From positions 496,001 to 560,000 of the forward strand of contig NZ_VCHA01000002.1 of the NCBI RefSeq assembly GCF_016597815.1: a stretch of 64,000 nucleotides of DNA. Reading direction: 5' to 3'. Source of the DNA: Marinobacter sp. DY40_1A1. Its GTDB lineage: Bacteria > Pseudomonadota > Gammaproteobacteria > Pseudomonadales > Oleiphilaceae. The translations under genes were made by a program, and so were the position numbers. Positions 1-7,668 of this stretch are shown piece after piece. The notes under the pieces are model-generated. The model searched no databases and was not told the origin of the DNA. It saw only the letters and a list, made by a program, of their open reading frames with translations. How positions within the stretch are numbered: position 1 is the stretch's first letter; each line of letters begins with the position of its first letter.

Positions 1-444
1 AAGGCTGCGCACAACCATCACATTCAGGCGGTACCAGGGATGCTCAAGAATATGCTCCTCCCGGCCCCCAATCAGTTCTTTCAGGAACTGTACGCTCTGG
101 CGGGTGACCTCCGCCGCAGTCACACCTTTTTCGAAACGCTGTGCCGTGTAGAGTTCCGCAAGCCGGGTAAGTTGCGCCCGCGGGTTGTCCGAGGAGGCAA
201 TGGCTGCAAACCGCCAGCTGCCAATAGACGAACCAATCAGCGAACGTTCCTGCTCAACCCTGGGCAACCAATCACCAAATATGGCTTTGTCCAGACCGCT
301 GAGCCCAAGTGCTTTAGGCCCCCCAGCCGCCCCGGGTATAACGTGCACATCGTCCGGTGTCAGTGGTTTTTCCTGCAACCTCTGCAGGGTTCGACGGCCT
401 GCCCGGATAGTCAGTGCCGGGGCGCGAGTATGGATGGCGGTCAT
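1..444 (-). CDS. Patatin-like phospholipase family protein, 3' part cut by the window edge
   Basis: The first 148 codons of a minus-strand gene are visible; the rest runs off the left edge. The N-terminal region has the patatin signature: a glycine-rich oxyanion stretch (VIPGAAGGPKALGL, about residues 36-49) followed by a G-x-S-x-G nucleophile elbow (GSSIGS), whose serine would be catalytic, with an Asp expected in the missing part. Patatins are serine acyl hydrolases acting on lipids, but the substrate cannot be told here. No signal peptide is visible. The ATG at 444 is chosen because the reading is uninterrupted from there and the motif spacing fits the family. It is divergent from the diguanylate cyclase at 655. 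Confidence 0.75.
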   Translation of the reverse strand, partial: MTAIHTRAPALTIRAGRRTLQRLQEKPLTPDDVHVIPGAAGGPKALGLSGLDKAIFGDWLPRVEQERSLIGSSIGSWRFAAIASSDNPRAQLTRLAELYTAQRFEKGVTAAEVTRQSVQFLKELIGGREEHILEHPWYRLNVMVVRSL

Positions 445-654
445 GGCGGAGTTCCTGTCAGGGTTCAGCGTGAATAGCAATCTGTTCAGACGAGGGGAGG
501 ATTTTAACGAAGCGGTCACCATGGGCCAACTTAACAAAACTAATCGTGCCGATACCCGGATACTTCAGCTTCACTGGAGAATACCCATGCTAGACTTAGA
601 CACATGCCCGGCTCCAGAAGCTGGGCGATATAACAAAAACAGCCGGAGCTTGCT
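445..654. other. Divergent intergenic region, nothing recognised
   Basis: This 210-nt gap separates the patatin-like gene (minus) from the diguanylate cyclase (plus), so promoters for both should lie here. I see no convincing operator, repeat or small gene. A GGAG at 645-648 is the ribosome binding site of the next gene. Confidence 0.4.
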
Positions 655-1719
655 GTGAGCGCGTTTATCTCGACGGATTCCACCTCAACCAACCCGACCC
701 TCGCGGTGCTTGGTTTCAAACACCAGCTGGTTTATCACCTGCATTTATGGGCATTCATTGCGGTGGCACCGCTGGTGGTCGTGCAATGGCAGCACCACCA
801 CTTTCTGCTCTCCGGAATGCTGATCCTCTTCTGCGCCAATGCGCTTGCGGTCATTGTCTTGTTGCGGTTTCGCTCCACCTATTTTCTGAAAGGGCGACTA
901 TTCCCTCTACTCGCAGTGGCTTGCGCCGCCTACTCAACAGCCATTAACGGGCATGTAGGCCTTTACTGGGCTTATCCAGCTGCTTCAGCGCTGTTTTTCC
1001 TGCTTCCGCTCCGTGAAGCCATTGCCAGCAATACCATTTTTGTCACTGTTATGGCGGTGGTTTCGTTTATGAAGTTTCCCGAAGCAGATTTCTGGCGCAT
1101 TACTTTCTCGCTGGGCCTTACCTGTCTGTTTTCCATGATTTTTGCCTGGCTAGTGGGCAAGCTTCAAATGGAGCTCACACGGCTGGCAACCACCGACCCC
1201 CTTACCGGCTGCCTCAACCGATCACAACTGGCAGATATCCTGAACGGCCAAATCCAGATGCGTGAACGCTATGGGCGGGTATCCAGCATGGTTCTCCTGG
1301 ATCTGGATTACTTCAAGCTGATCAACGATCAGTGGGGACACTTGGCGGGAGACAAGGTACTGAAAGAAATGGCACTGCGACTACGCAAGCGCATCAGGGA
1401 AAGCGACCAGATTTTCCGGATCGGTGGTGAAGAATTCATGATCGTTCTGCCAGAAACCAATCAGCATGAGGGCAATCTTCTTGCCCATCAATTGCTTACG
1501 AGCATCAGCGCGCGCCCGTTTCTTGAGGATATCAAGGTAACAGCCAGTGCCAGTATTGCCGAAGTCAGCAAGGGTGAAACCTGGTCTGTCTGGTTGAATC
1601 GGGCCGACCAGGCGCTCTACGACGCCAAGTCCAGGGGACGTAACCAGGTCGTAAGTGCGACCAACCAGGCAGCTGGCGACCAGAATACAGATACCTCTTT
1701 AACACCCGTTGCCGGCTAG
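655..1719 (+). CDS. Membrane diguanylate cyclase (GGEEF)
   Basis: Predicted to make c-di-GMP from two GTP. The first 165 or so residues hold about five to six hydrophobic segments, forming a membrane sensor of unknown ligand. A GGDEF domain follows (about 175-335) with the active-site signature GGEEF at 257-261. An RxxD inhibitory site (RESD) lies exactly five residues before it, so product inhibition is likely. The GTP-binding part (DPLTGCLNR) and the metal-binding region (LLDLDYFKLIND) are intact. The GTG start at 655 is preceded by GGAG six bases upstream. The last 20 residues are polar and probably disordered. It is monocistronic, followed by a convergent hydrolase. Confidence 0.9.
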   Translation: MSAFISTDSTSTNPTLAVLGFKHQLVYHLHLWAFIAVAPLVVVQWQHHHFLLSGMLILFCANALAVIVLLRFRSTYFLKGRLFPLLAVACAAYSTAINGHVGLYWAYPAASALFFLLPLREAIASNTIFVTVMAVVSFMKFPEADFWRITFSLGLTCLFSMIFAWLVGKLQMELTRLATTDPLTGCLNRSQLADILNGQIQMRERYGRVSSMVLLDLDYFKLINDQWGHLAGDKVLKEMALRLRKRIRESDQIFRIGGEEFMIVLPETNQHEGNLLAHQLLTSISARPFLEDIKVTASASIAEVSKGETWSVWLNRADQALYDAKSRGRNQVVSATNQAAGDQNTDTSLTPVAG

Positions 1720-1737
1720 CGGCTATTTTCAACCCGA

Positions 1738-2652
1738 TCACTGGCGCTTACGAAACTCTCTGTAAGCGCCGAATACTTCCCATGGGCTCTCAAAGTGGGG
1801 GTAATGCCCTACATTTTTCAGCTGCACCACATCGGCATCTGAGATCATCTCCTGATAGCGCTGCGCCGTGGCCGCGCCCGACACAGGATCTGCAACACCC
1901 GAGATAAGACGCATGGGTTGCCTGGCATTTTGCAGCGCCGAGACCCAACGATGCCTGTGACACCGGCGCTCTTCCATAAAATGAATCAACTGGTGCAAAA
2001 TCCCACGGCCGTTGTTATAGGTAATCAAATGCCAGAAATCGTCCAGATCCTGCTGATCTGGATGGCTTTTGCTACCAAACAGCTTGATGAAACTGCGCTC
2101 AAAGCTGCGCCGGGTCAAGGCCCGACTGATGAGCCCACCCAATGGGCTACGCAACAAATTCTGAATCAGCAAGGGGCTGTGCACTTCAGGAAACAAGGCA
2201 CCGTTCAGGAAACACACACTGGCAATCTCGAAAGGCAGCGTGCCTTCCTGCTCTCGGGCCAGAAGCTCCTGGGCAACACTGCATCCATAATCGTGGGCCA
2301 GAAGATGAACCGACGTGAGGCCAAGGCCCTCAAGCATGCCCTGGATAAGATCTGATTGATCTTCAATGCTGTAGGCGTAATGTCGGGGTTTGTCAGAGAA
2401 GCCGAAGCCCAGCATATCCGGCGCCAGCAAATGGTTGCCCTGAACCAGCATGGGCCAAAGGCGATGCCAGTCCCAGCTTGCGGTAGGGAACCCGTGGATC
2501 AGTAACAGCGGCTCTCCCTGCCCCGCCATGCGGCTGAATATCGCATGACCTTCATAGGTGAACCACTTACCGCTCTGCTGCCACGCCTCCTGTGCTGCCA
2601 CCTCACTATCAACGGGCCTTCCCTTCCATGTACCCGATGTCTGCTGATCCAT
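1738..2652 (-). CDS. Alpha/beta hydrolase with Asp nucleophile (haloalkane dehalogenase/epoxide hydrolase type)
   Basis: A 304-residue alpha/beta fold hydrolase. An HGFPTASWDW oxyanion region (about 53-62) is followed by a nucleophile elbow HDYGCS whose nucleophile is Asp121 rather than Ser, as in haloalkane dehalogenases and epoxide hydrolases. The catalytic His is probably in VGHYPHFESPWE near residue 283. Family knowledge suggests hydrolysis through an alkyl-enzyme ester, but the true substrate cannot be told. There is no signal peptide, so it should be cytoplasmic. The ATG at 2652 follows a GGGG-rich stretch. It converges on the diguanylate cyclase gene with an 18-nt gap. Confidence 0.8.
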   Translation of the reverse strand: MDQQTSGTWKGRPVDSEVAAQEAWQQSGKWFTYEGHAIFSRMAGQGEPLLLIHGFPTASWDWHRLWPMLVQGNHLLAPDMLGFGFSDKPRHYAYSIEDQSDLIQGMLEGLGLTSVHLLAHDYGCSVAQELLAREQEGTLPFEIASVCFLNGALFPEVHSPLLIQNLLRSPLGGLISRALTRRSFERSFIKLFGSKSHPDQQDLDDFWHLITYNNGRGILHQLIHFMEERRCHRHRWVSALQNARQPMRLISGVADPVSGAATAQRYQEMISDADVVQLKNVGHYPHFESPWEVFGAYREFRKRQ

Positions 2653-2861
2653 GCGATGTCCCCGATATATTCTTCACAGTCTACGACTTAAGAATAGACC
2701 CGACCCTCTGGCCAGGGCCACGCTACTGCCGCCCGTAAACTACTATCAATGACTGGTCTTTTCCGTGCCCAGCGTCGTAAATCGTAGAGATACCGGACAA
2801 ATTCACTTAAGCTTTGTCCCTTGTATCTACCTCAGCATTTTCAAGAGAATCGGAAAAGACT

Positions 2862-3431
2862 ATGACCAAACTCCTTGACGACCTCGCGGGCCACTACCGC
2901 GCCATCATCAACGGGCTGGGTGAAGACACCAACCGTGAAGGTCTGCAGGACACCCCCATGCGTGCGGCCAAAGCCATGCAATTCCTGACCCGGGGCTACG
3001 AGCAAGACCTCAGCGATCTCGTCAACAATGCTGTTTTCGAATCCGCAATGGATGAGATGGTCGTAATACAGGACATCGAACTTTACAGCATGTGCGAACA
3101 TCATGTGCTTCCCTTTATTGGTAAGTGTCACATCGCCTATCTGCCACAGGGCCGTGTTCTGGGGCTGTCCAAGTTTGCACGCATTGTGGATATGTATGCC
3201 CGCCGTCTGCAAATCCAGGAAAACCTGACCCGGCAAATTGCAGAAGCGGTAGAAACTGTTACCAACGCCAAAGGCGTTGCTGTGGTTATCGAAGCGCAGC
3301 ACATGTGCATGATGATGCGTGGCGTGGAGAAGCAGAACTCGAAGATGAAGACGTCCATGATGCTGGGCCAGTTCCGCAAATCCCAGGCAACGCGCACAGA
3401 GTTTTTTAATCTGATCAGCAGCAATCGCTGA
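2862..3431 (+). CDS. folE: GTP cyclohydrolase I
   Basis: Converts GTP to 7,8-dihydroneopterin triphosphate, the first step of folate and pterin synthesis. The 189-residue product shows the zinc-binding cysteine and histidine (CEHHVLPF), the second zinc cysteine in [10 protein letters not shown], and the [15 protein letters not shown] signature near the N-terminus. The ATG at 2862 is preferred over an upstream TTG at 2814, because translation from 2862 begins in the usual way (MTKLLDDL) and the extra 16 residues look unrelated to the family. It is followed 24 nt later by folX, suggesting an operon for tetrahydromonapterin rather than a plain folate gene. Confidence 0.96.
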   Translation: MTKLLDDLAGHYRAIINGLGEDTNREGLQDTPMRAAKAMQFLTRGYEQDLSDLVNNAVFESAMDEMVVIQDIELYSMCEHHVLPFIGKCHIAYLPQGRVLGLSKFARIVDMYARRLQIQENLTRQIAEAVETVTNAKGVAVVIEAQHMCMMMRGVEKQNSKMKTSMMLGQFRKSQATRTEFFNLISSNR

Positions 3432-3455
3432 TCGCAAAAATTGGATGGAGGCGGT

Positions 3456-3830
3456 ATGACCGAGGTTTCCTGCAACCACCAGGCAAGAATACAGATCAAG
3501 AATTTACTGCTGCGAGCCTACATCGGCATCAAGGAAGAGGAAATCAACAACCAGCAGGATGTGATCATTAATGTGTGCCTGACTTACGATGCAACGGAAG
3601 CAATCAGTCGCAACGAAATTGCAGCGGCACTCAATTATCGCACCATCACCAAGCAGATTATTGGCCACGTGAATGGCAATCGCTTTGCCTTGCTGGAGCG
3701 CCTGACCCACGAAGTGCTCAACATCGTTATGGAGCACTCTGCCGTGCAGTGGGCGCAGGTAGAAATCGACAAGCCCCACGCGCTACGCTATACAGAATCC
3801 GTGTCTGTGTGCCTTGAGGCACACCGCTGA
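3456..3830 (+). CDS. folX: Dihydroneopterin triphosphate 2'-epimerase
   Basis: A 124-residue protein of the FolB/FolX tunnelling fold. It closely follows remembered E. coli FolX (for example [17 protein letters not shown] and the [10 protein letters not shown] ending) rather than dihydroneopterin aldolase. FolX epimerises dihydroneopterin triphosphate to the monapterin form, so with FolE next door the pair should feed tetrahydromonapterin, the cofactor of phenylalanine hydroxylase in some gammaproteobacteria. The ATG at 3456 has GGAGG at 3447-3451; an in-frame TTG at 3441 is less likely. A CoA-binding protein gene follows 36 nt later. Confidence 0.93.
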   Translation: MTEVSCNHQARIQIKNLLLRAYIGIKEEEINNQQDVIINVCLTYDATEAISRNEIAAALNYRTITKQIIGHVNGNRFALLERLTHEVLNIVMEHSAVQWAQVEIDKPHALRYTESVSVCLEAHR

Positions 3831-3866
3831 CTCCATATCGTTAACTCCATACAAGGGTTCGTCACC

Positions 3867-4298
3867 ATGCCAAGCAACCAACCTGACCAGATGCGCACCA
3901 TTCTTGAAAGTGTCCGCACCATAGCCCTTGTTGGCGCCAGCGAGAAAACACACCGGCCCTCCTACGAAGTCATGGAATTCATGCAGCAACAGGGATACCG
4001 GATGATCCCGGTGAACCCCCGCCTCGCCGGCCAGAAAGTGTTGGGAGAGACGGTTTACGCAGACCTGGCCTCACTGCCCGAGCCGGTGGATATGGCGGAG
4101 CTGTTCCTGGCCCCGGAGCGCACAGATGCAGTGATTGACCAGGCCATTGCGCTGAAGATTCCGGTCATCTGGTTGCAGGTTGGCGTTATCAACGAAGCGG
4201 GTGGCGCCAGAGCTGAAGCTGCAGGGCTGACATTTGTGATGGATAAATGCCCGATGCAGGAAATCCCGCGCCTGGGTATTCCTGCAATAGACTCCTGA
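3867..4298 (+). CDS. CoA-binding protein (YccU-like Rossmann domain)
   Basis: A single CoA-binding Rossmann domain of 143 residues, the size of the stand-alone YccU family. The nucleotide-binding start is TIALVGASEKTHRPSYEV, and the C-terminal GLTFVMDKCPMQE is typical of the group. It resembles the CoA-binding domain of succinyl-CoA synthetase alpha but lacks a catalytic domain, so it probably binds a CoA ester in a regulatory or protective way. It lies 36 nt after folX on the same strand and may be co-transcribed, without an obvious functional link. Confidence 0.85.
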   Translation: MPSNQPDQMRTILESVRTIALVGASEKTHRPSYEVMEFMQQQGYRMIPVNPRLAGQKVLGETVYADLASLPEPVDMAELFLAPERTDAVIDQAIALKIPVIWLQVGVINEAGGARAEAAGLTFVMDKCPMQEIPRLGIPAIDS

Positions 4299-4392
4299 AT
4301 AAGGCCCTGCAGATGCCCCAGAAAACAGCTAATGATTTCCGGCCACCAGCCGTTAACCTTTCTGGCCGGTTTTCTGATGAACGGAGCAGCTA

Positions 4393-6666
4393 TTGGAACA
4401 CACACCTGTAAAAGGCAGGCTTTTCATAAAGCGGATGTTACACCCTGCCTTTCCGGTGGTTATCTTCCTTGTTTTTTTCATTACTGCCTCAGGGCTTCGT
4501 TACGGCCTTATCCACCAGTACACAGAGCAAATCCAGGCCAATCTCGAGAATGAAGCCCAGAGTATGGCTCATAACATCGAGTGGGAGTTCAAAGCTCACG
4601 CCAGCGCCATCCAGAGAATGGCCATGCGCCTGGCAACAGACCCGAGCACGCCAGAAAGCGAATGGCGCCAGGATGCCCGCAACCACCTCGGTGATTTCCT
4701 CATCTATACGGTCATTGAGTGGATAGATCGAGACTATTTTATTCGCTGGCTGGAACCGCTTTCATTGAACGAGAGCGTTCTCGGCTTCAACGTGGCCTTC
4801 AATGAACAAAGGAAACAGGCTCTTGAGGCTGCCCAGGCCTCGGGCAACTACGATATTTCTGATGTACTGGAACTCCGCCAGGGCGGAAAAGGCATTGTTA
4901 TTTATGCACCTGTAGGCACAGGCGCAGACAACAACGGATTTATCGCCGGAGTTTTCAGAATGGAAATACTGGCCCGCGAATTGTTGGCCACCCGGGAACA
5001 GGATGCGTTCCGCATCGTACTGAGCAGCAACGGCGACCCTATCTACACTCTGGATGGGCTCCAGGGTGCCGACGATTCCATGTCTTATACCGTACCAATC
5101 AACTTGCCAACACTAGACTGGCAACTAACTCTAGAGCCCTCTCAGACCTGGGTTGATAAACAGCGCAGCCCCTGGCCCAGATGGACCTTTGTGGCGCTAC
5201 TTTTCATGGGTCTGGTGACCAGTATCGCAACGCTACTGTTGCAGCTCATGCTCAAACGCAATCAGGATTTGCTGGCAACACGCAGGGAGCTGGATGTGGA
5301 AATTGCGCAACGCAAAACCATTCAGCAAGACCTGGTGCGGCTGGAGTCTACGGATGTTCTCACCGGCCTGGCTAACCGCCGCTTTTTTATGGAAGACCTG
5401 GCCCATGCACTAACTCTTGCTGATCGCCAGGCCCGACAAGTCGCACTGGTGATGCTGGATCTGGACCGTTTTCAAATGCTGAACGACTCTCTGGGCCACC
5501 AGTTTGGCGATGAGCTATTGGTTCAGGTTGCAGGACGTCTGAACAAGCTCAGTGATGAGCGCGTATCTGTGGCCTATTCCGGTGGTGACGAGTTCATGAT
5601 CTGCCAGCAGTATGTGGAAGACATTGACGACGTTATTCACCTGCTGGGGCTTATCAAGCAGTGTTTTGAAGCGCCTTTCAAAGTTCAGGATGAAGTTCAC
5701 AGCATTACCGCCACCCTGGGTGTAGCCGTGTACCCGCAGAGTGGCATGGATGCAGATACTCTGTTGCGCAATGCCGATATAGCATTGTACCGGGCCAAGG
5801 ATCAGGGCCGTAATACCTACCAGTTCTATACGGAAGGTATGCAGGAGCGGGAGGTGATGCGCCTGGAACTGGAAAAGGAGCTCAGCCAGGCTCTGGCCAA
5901 CAATGAATTTGTGCTGCACTACCAGCCACAACTGAATCTGAACAGCGGTGAGATCACCAGCGTGGAAGCACTGATTCGCTGGCAGCATCCCCACCGTGGC
6001 CTTCTGGCTCCGGCTGAGTTCATTCCCCTGGCGGAGGAGAGTGGCCGGATTACGGATATCGGCAGCTGGGTAGTGATGGCAGCTTGCCGCCAGCTGGCTG
6101 CCTGGAAAGGCACCCATTTTGAACACCTCAGAGTTGCCGTGAATCTGTCCGGGCGTGAGCTGGATAACGAGCATCTGGTGGATCACATACGCGATGCCCT
6201 GAACGCTGAAGGTATTCCACCTGAGCGGCTTGAGGTGGAACTTACGGAAGAAATTTTCATTCAGAATATTGAACGCAACCGGGATCAGCTGTCTCGCCTG
6301 CACGATCTTGGTGTGCATCTGGCGATTGATGATTTCGGCGTGGGTTATTCTTCTCTGGCGTATTTGAGAGATTTTCCGGTAGATCTTCTGAAAATCGACC
6401 GTTCGTTCATTACGGAGGTGACCGAGCGCCACGATGATGCTGTAATCACCCGGGCGGTGATCAATCTTGCCCATAACCTTGGCTTGCGGGTAGTAGCCGA
6501 GGGCGTGGAAACCCAGGCACAGTTGGACCTTCTCAGGAGCCAGTGCTGTAATATGGCTCAGGGGTATTTGATCAGTCGCCCGGTTCCAGCTGCAGAACTG
6601 GAACTGGCTTTGCTCAGTGGCGCTTTAGAAAGGTTTGCATCGGCTGAGCTAGGGTTTGAAATTTGA
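4393..6666 (+). CDS. CHASE-GGDEF-EAL cyclic-di-GMP phosphodiesterase/cyclase
   Basis: A 757-residue inner-membrane signalling protein. An N-terminal transmembrane segment (about 17-35) precedes a periplasmic CHASE-like sensor (about 60-235), a second transmembrane segment (about 262-282), a GGDEF domain (motif GGDEF at 397-401) and an EAL domain (E525-A-L). The EAL catalytic set is complete: VNLSG, ELTEE, IDDFGVGYSS, LKIDRSF and AEGVET. This predicts an active phosphodiesterase. The GGDEF motif is intact, but no RxxD inhibitory site precedes it. The TTG start at 4393 has GGAG at 4383-4386; an ATG at 4435 is possible but would trim the charged N-terminus before the anchor. Confidence 0.9.
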   Translation: MEHTPVKGRLFIKRMLHPAFPVVIFLVFFITASGLRYGLIHQYTEQIQANLENEAQSMAHNIEWEFKAHASAIQRMAMRLATDPSTPESEWRQDARNHLGDFLIYTVIEWIDRDYFIRWLEPLSLNESVLGFNVAFNEQRKQALEAAQASGNYDISDVLELRQGGKGIVIYAPVGTGADNNGFIAGVFRMEILARELLATREQDAFRIVLSSNGDPIYTLDGLQGADDSMSYTVPINLPTLDWQLTLEPSQTWVDKQRSPWPRWTFVALLFMGLVTSIATLLLQLMLKRNQDLLATRRELDVEIAQRKTIQQDLVRLESTDVLTGLANRRFFMEDLAHALTLADRQARQVALVMLDLDRFQMLNDSLGHQFGDELLVQVAGRLNKLSDERVSVAYSGGDEFMICQQYVEDIDDVIHLLGLIKQCFEAPFKVQDEVHSITATLGVAVYPQSGMDADTLLRNADIALYRAKDQGRNTYQFYTEGMQEREVMRLELEKELSQALANNEFVLHYQPQLNLNSGEITSVEALIRWQHPHRGLLAPAEFIPLAEESGRITDIGSWVVMAACRQLAAWKGTHFEHLRVAVNLSGRELDNEHLVDHIRDALNAEGIPPERLEVELTEEIFIQNIERNRDQLSRLHDLGVHLAIDDFGVGYSSLAYLRDFPVDLLKIDRSFITEVTERHDDAVITRAVINLAHNLGLRVVAEGVETQAQLDLLRSQCCNMAQGYLISRPVPAAELELALLSGALERFASAELGFEI

Positions 6667-6685
6667 ATTTTCCAGGTAGGATTTT

Positions 6686-7006
6686 ATGGCCACGGGGTAT
6701 TTGACACCGGAACAGGATGCGAAGCTTCGCCGGTGGGAGCGTTGGAACCGGAGTTATTTCATTTTTGCGTTTGTGGCTCTGGTTATTGTTCTGATATTCA
6801 GCAGTCAGCTTGGGCTTTCCAGTGGTGATGAGTGGGGGCCTTTGGGGCTTTTGCTGGTGGCTTTGGTTACGCCGATTATTATTTTGCAGTTGCGCCTGGC
6901 CTGCCCGGCTTGCGGCGTGAAGATTGGCTGGCAGGCGAAGTTGATGGCGCCTGATCAATGTAAAAGCTGCGATACCTTCCTTCGGGCGAAAAGCCCCTCT
7001 TCCTGA
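6686..7006 (+). CDS. Small membrane protein with C-terminal zinc ribbon
   Basis: A 106-residue protein of unknown family. Two hydrophobic segments (about 24-41 and 50-68) follow a charged N-terminus. The C-terminal tail has two Cys pairs (CPAC at about 73-76 and CKSC at about 92-95), consistent with a cytoplasmic zinc ribbon. It begins 19 nt after the CHASE-GGDEF-EAL gene and may be co-transcribed with it. Function is unknown; the metal module that follows is separated by a promoter-like region, so a link to copper is not shown. Confidence 0.75.
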   Translation: MATGYLTPEQDAKLRRWERWNRSYFIFAFVALVIVLIFSSQLGLSSGDEWGPLGLLLVALVTPIIILQLRLACPACGVKIGWQAKLMAPDQCKSCDTFLRAKSPSS

Positions 7007-7012
7007 AAACCA

Positions 7013-7044
7013 TTGACCTGTGAGTAGGTCATAGGTTTTAGGCT
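7013..7044 (+). promoter_or_regulatory. Candidate MerR-type promoter and operator of the merR-copA operon
   Basis: A perfect inverted repeat TGACCT-N6-AGGTCA lies at 7014-7031. It overlaps a -35-like TTGACC (7013-7018), and a -10-like TAGGCT (7039-7044) follows after a 20-bp spacer. Overlong 19-20-bp spacers with the operator between the elements are the hallmark of MerR-family promoters. The next gene is a MerR regulator, so autoregulation of the operon is inferred. It implies a leader of about 180 nt. Confidence 0.5.
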
Positions 7045-7092
7045 ATCCTTAAGCTTCAAAATACCCTCGGCTGTCTCGCTTTGGTGATAGCC

Positions 7093-7202
7093 GCGGCGGT
7101 GTGGGAGACCTGTCCGAAAACCGCTGAGAATACGTCCATGTACGCTTGCTCTCCGCCTTCCCTGGCTCCGAGCATTTTCGGACAGGTCTCCCACACCACC
7201 GC
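7093..7202 (-). ncRNA. TwoAYGGAY-like hairpin element, copy A
   Basis: Arms of 28 nt (7093-7120 and 7175-7202) pair with one non-Watson-Crick position (7097/7198), which is G-U in minus-strand RNA. The 54-nt core, read on the minus strand, contains GCC-AGGGAA-GGC and TAC-ATGGAC-GTA mini-hairpins, with 21 nt between the two GGA triplets. The orientation is antisense to the surrounding merR-copA leader. No U-tract follows either arm, so it is not a normal intrinsic terminator. The core is homologous to copies B, C and D but the arms are not. Confidence 0.75.
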
Positions 7203-7230
7203 TCATTTACATTTTGCGGTGCTGCTGTCT

Positions 7231-7662
7231 ATGAAAGTTAAAGAACTTGCTACTGCTGCCGGGGTTAATCCGGACACGGTTCGCTTTTACACCCGCGAGG
7301 GGCTGCTTAAACCCACGCGGAACCCGGATAACAATTACCAGCATTTCGATGCCGAAGACCTTCGGCGTCTGCGTTTTGCCCGCAAGGCCCGGCAGCTGGG
7401 GTTTTCGCTGGTCGAGGTTCGGCAGATTCTCGATCAGGCGGATGACCACCATTCTCCCTGCCCTATGGTTCGGGATGTGTTTCAGCAGCGGCTGGCCGAT
7501 GTGGAGCGGGAGATTGAGGAGTTGCAGCAGTTGCGCAAGCGGATGCAAGCAGCGCTGGGCGCCTGGCAGGATATGCCAGATGGCACACCGGATGGCCAAA
7601 CTATCTGCCGCTTGATTGAACATTGGGATGACAACACTCCCGCACAGCATGTTGAGGAGTAG
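7231..7662 (+). CDS. MerR-family metal-responsive regulator
   Basis: A 143-residue MerR protein: winged helix at 1-70 (MKVKELATAAGVNPDTVRFYTREGLL), a dimerisation helix at about 80-112, then a short metal loop. By position it should control the copper ATPase 6 nt downstream. The metal residues are unusual. Cys77 in HHSPC matches the divalent-metal sensors (ZntR/PbrR type), and Cys126 matches the second loop cysteine, but the first loop cysteine of both CueR and ZntR is replaced (AALGAW). The ligand is therefore uncertain. The ATG at 7231 is chosen because longer in-frame readings would translate through the hairpin element upstream. Confidence 0.88.
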   Translation: MKVKELATAAGVNPDTVRFYTREGLLKPTRNPDNNYQHFDAEDLRRLRFARKARQLGFSLVEVRQILDQADDHHSPCPMVRDVFQQRLADVEREIEELQQLRKRMQAALGAWQDMPDGTPDGQTICRLIEHWDDNTPAQHVEE

Positions 7663-7668
7663 ATCGTT

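Noticed and set aside
40..658. Two overlapping plus-strand readings at the left edge
   Set aside because: They oppose the patatin-like gene, whose motifs are clear on the minus strand, and their composition looks like shadow translation.
5515..6474. A 319-residue minus-strand reading inside the GGDEF-EAL gene
   Set aside because: It is antisense to intact catalytic motifs and has no recognisable domain.
7081..7230. N-terminal extension of the MerR protein
   Set aside because: It would translate through hairpin element A; the helix-turn-helix starts directly at the ATG at 7231, as in the family.
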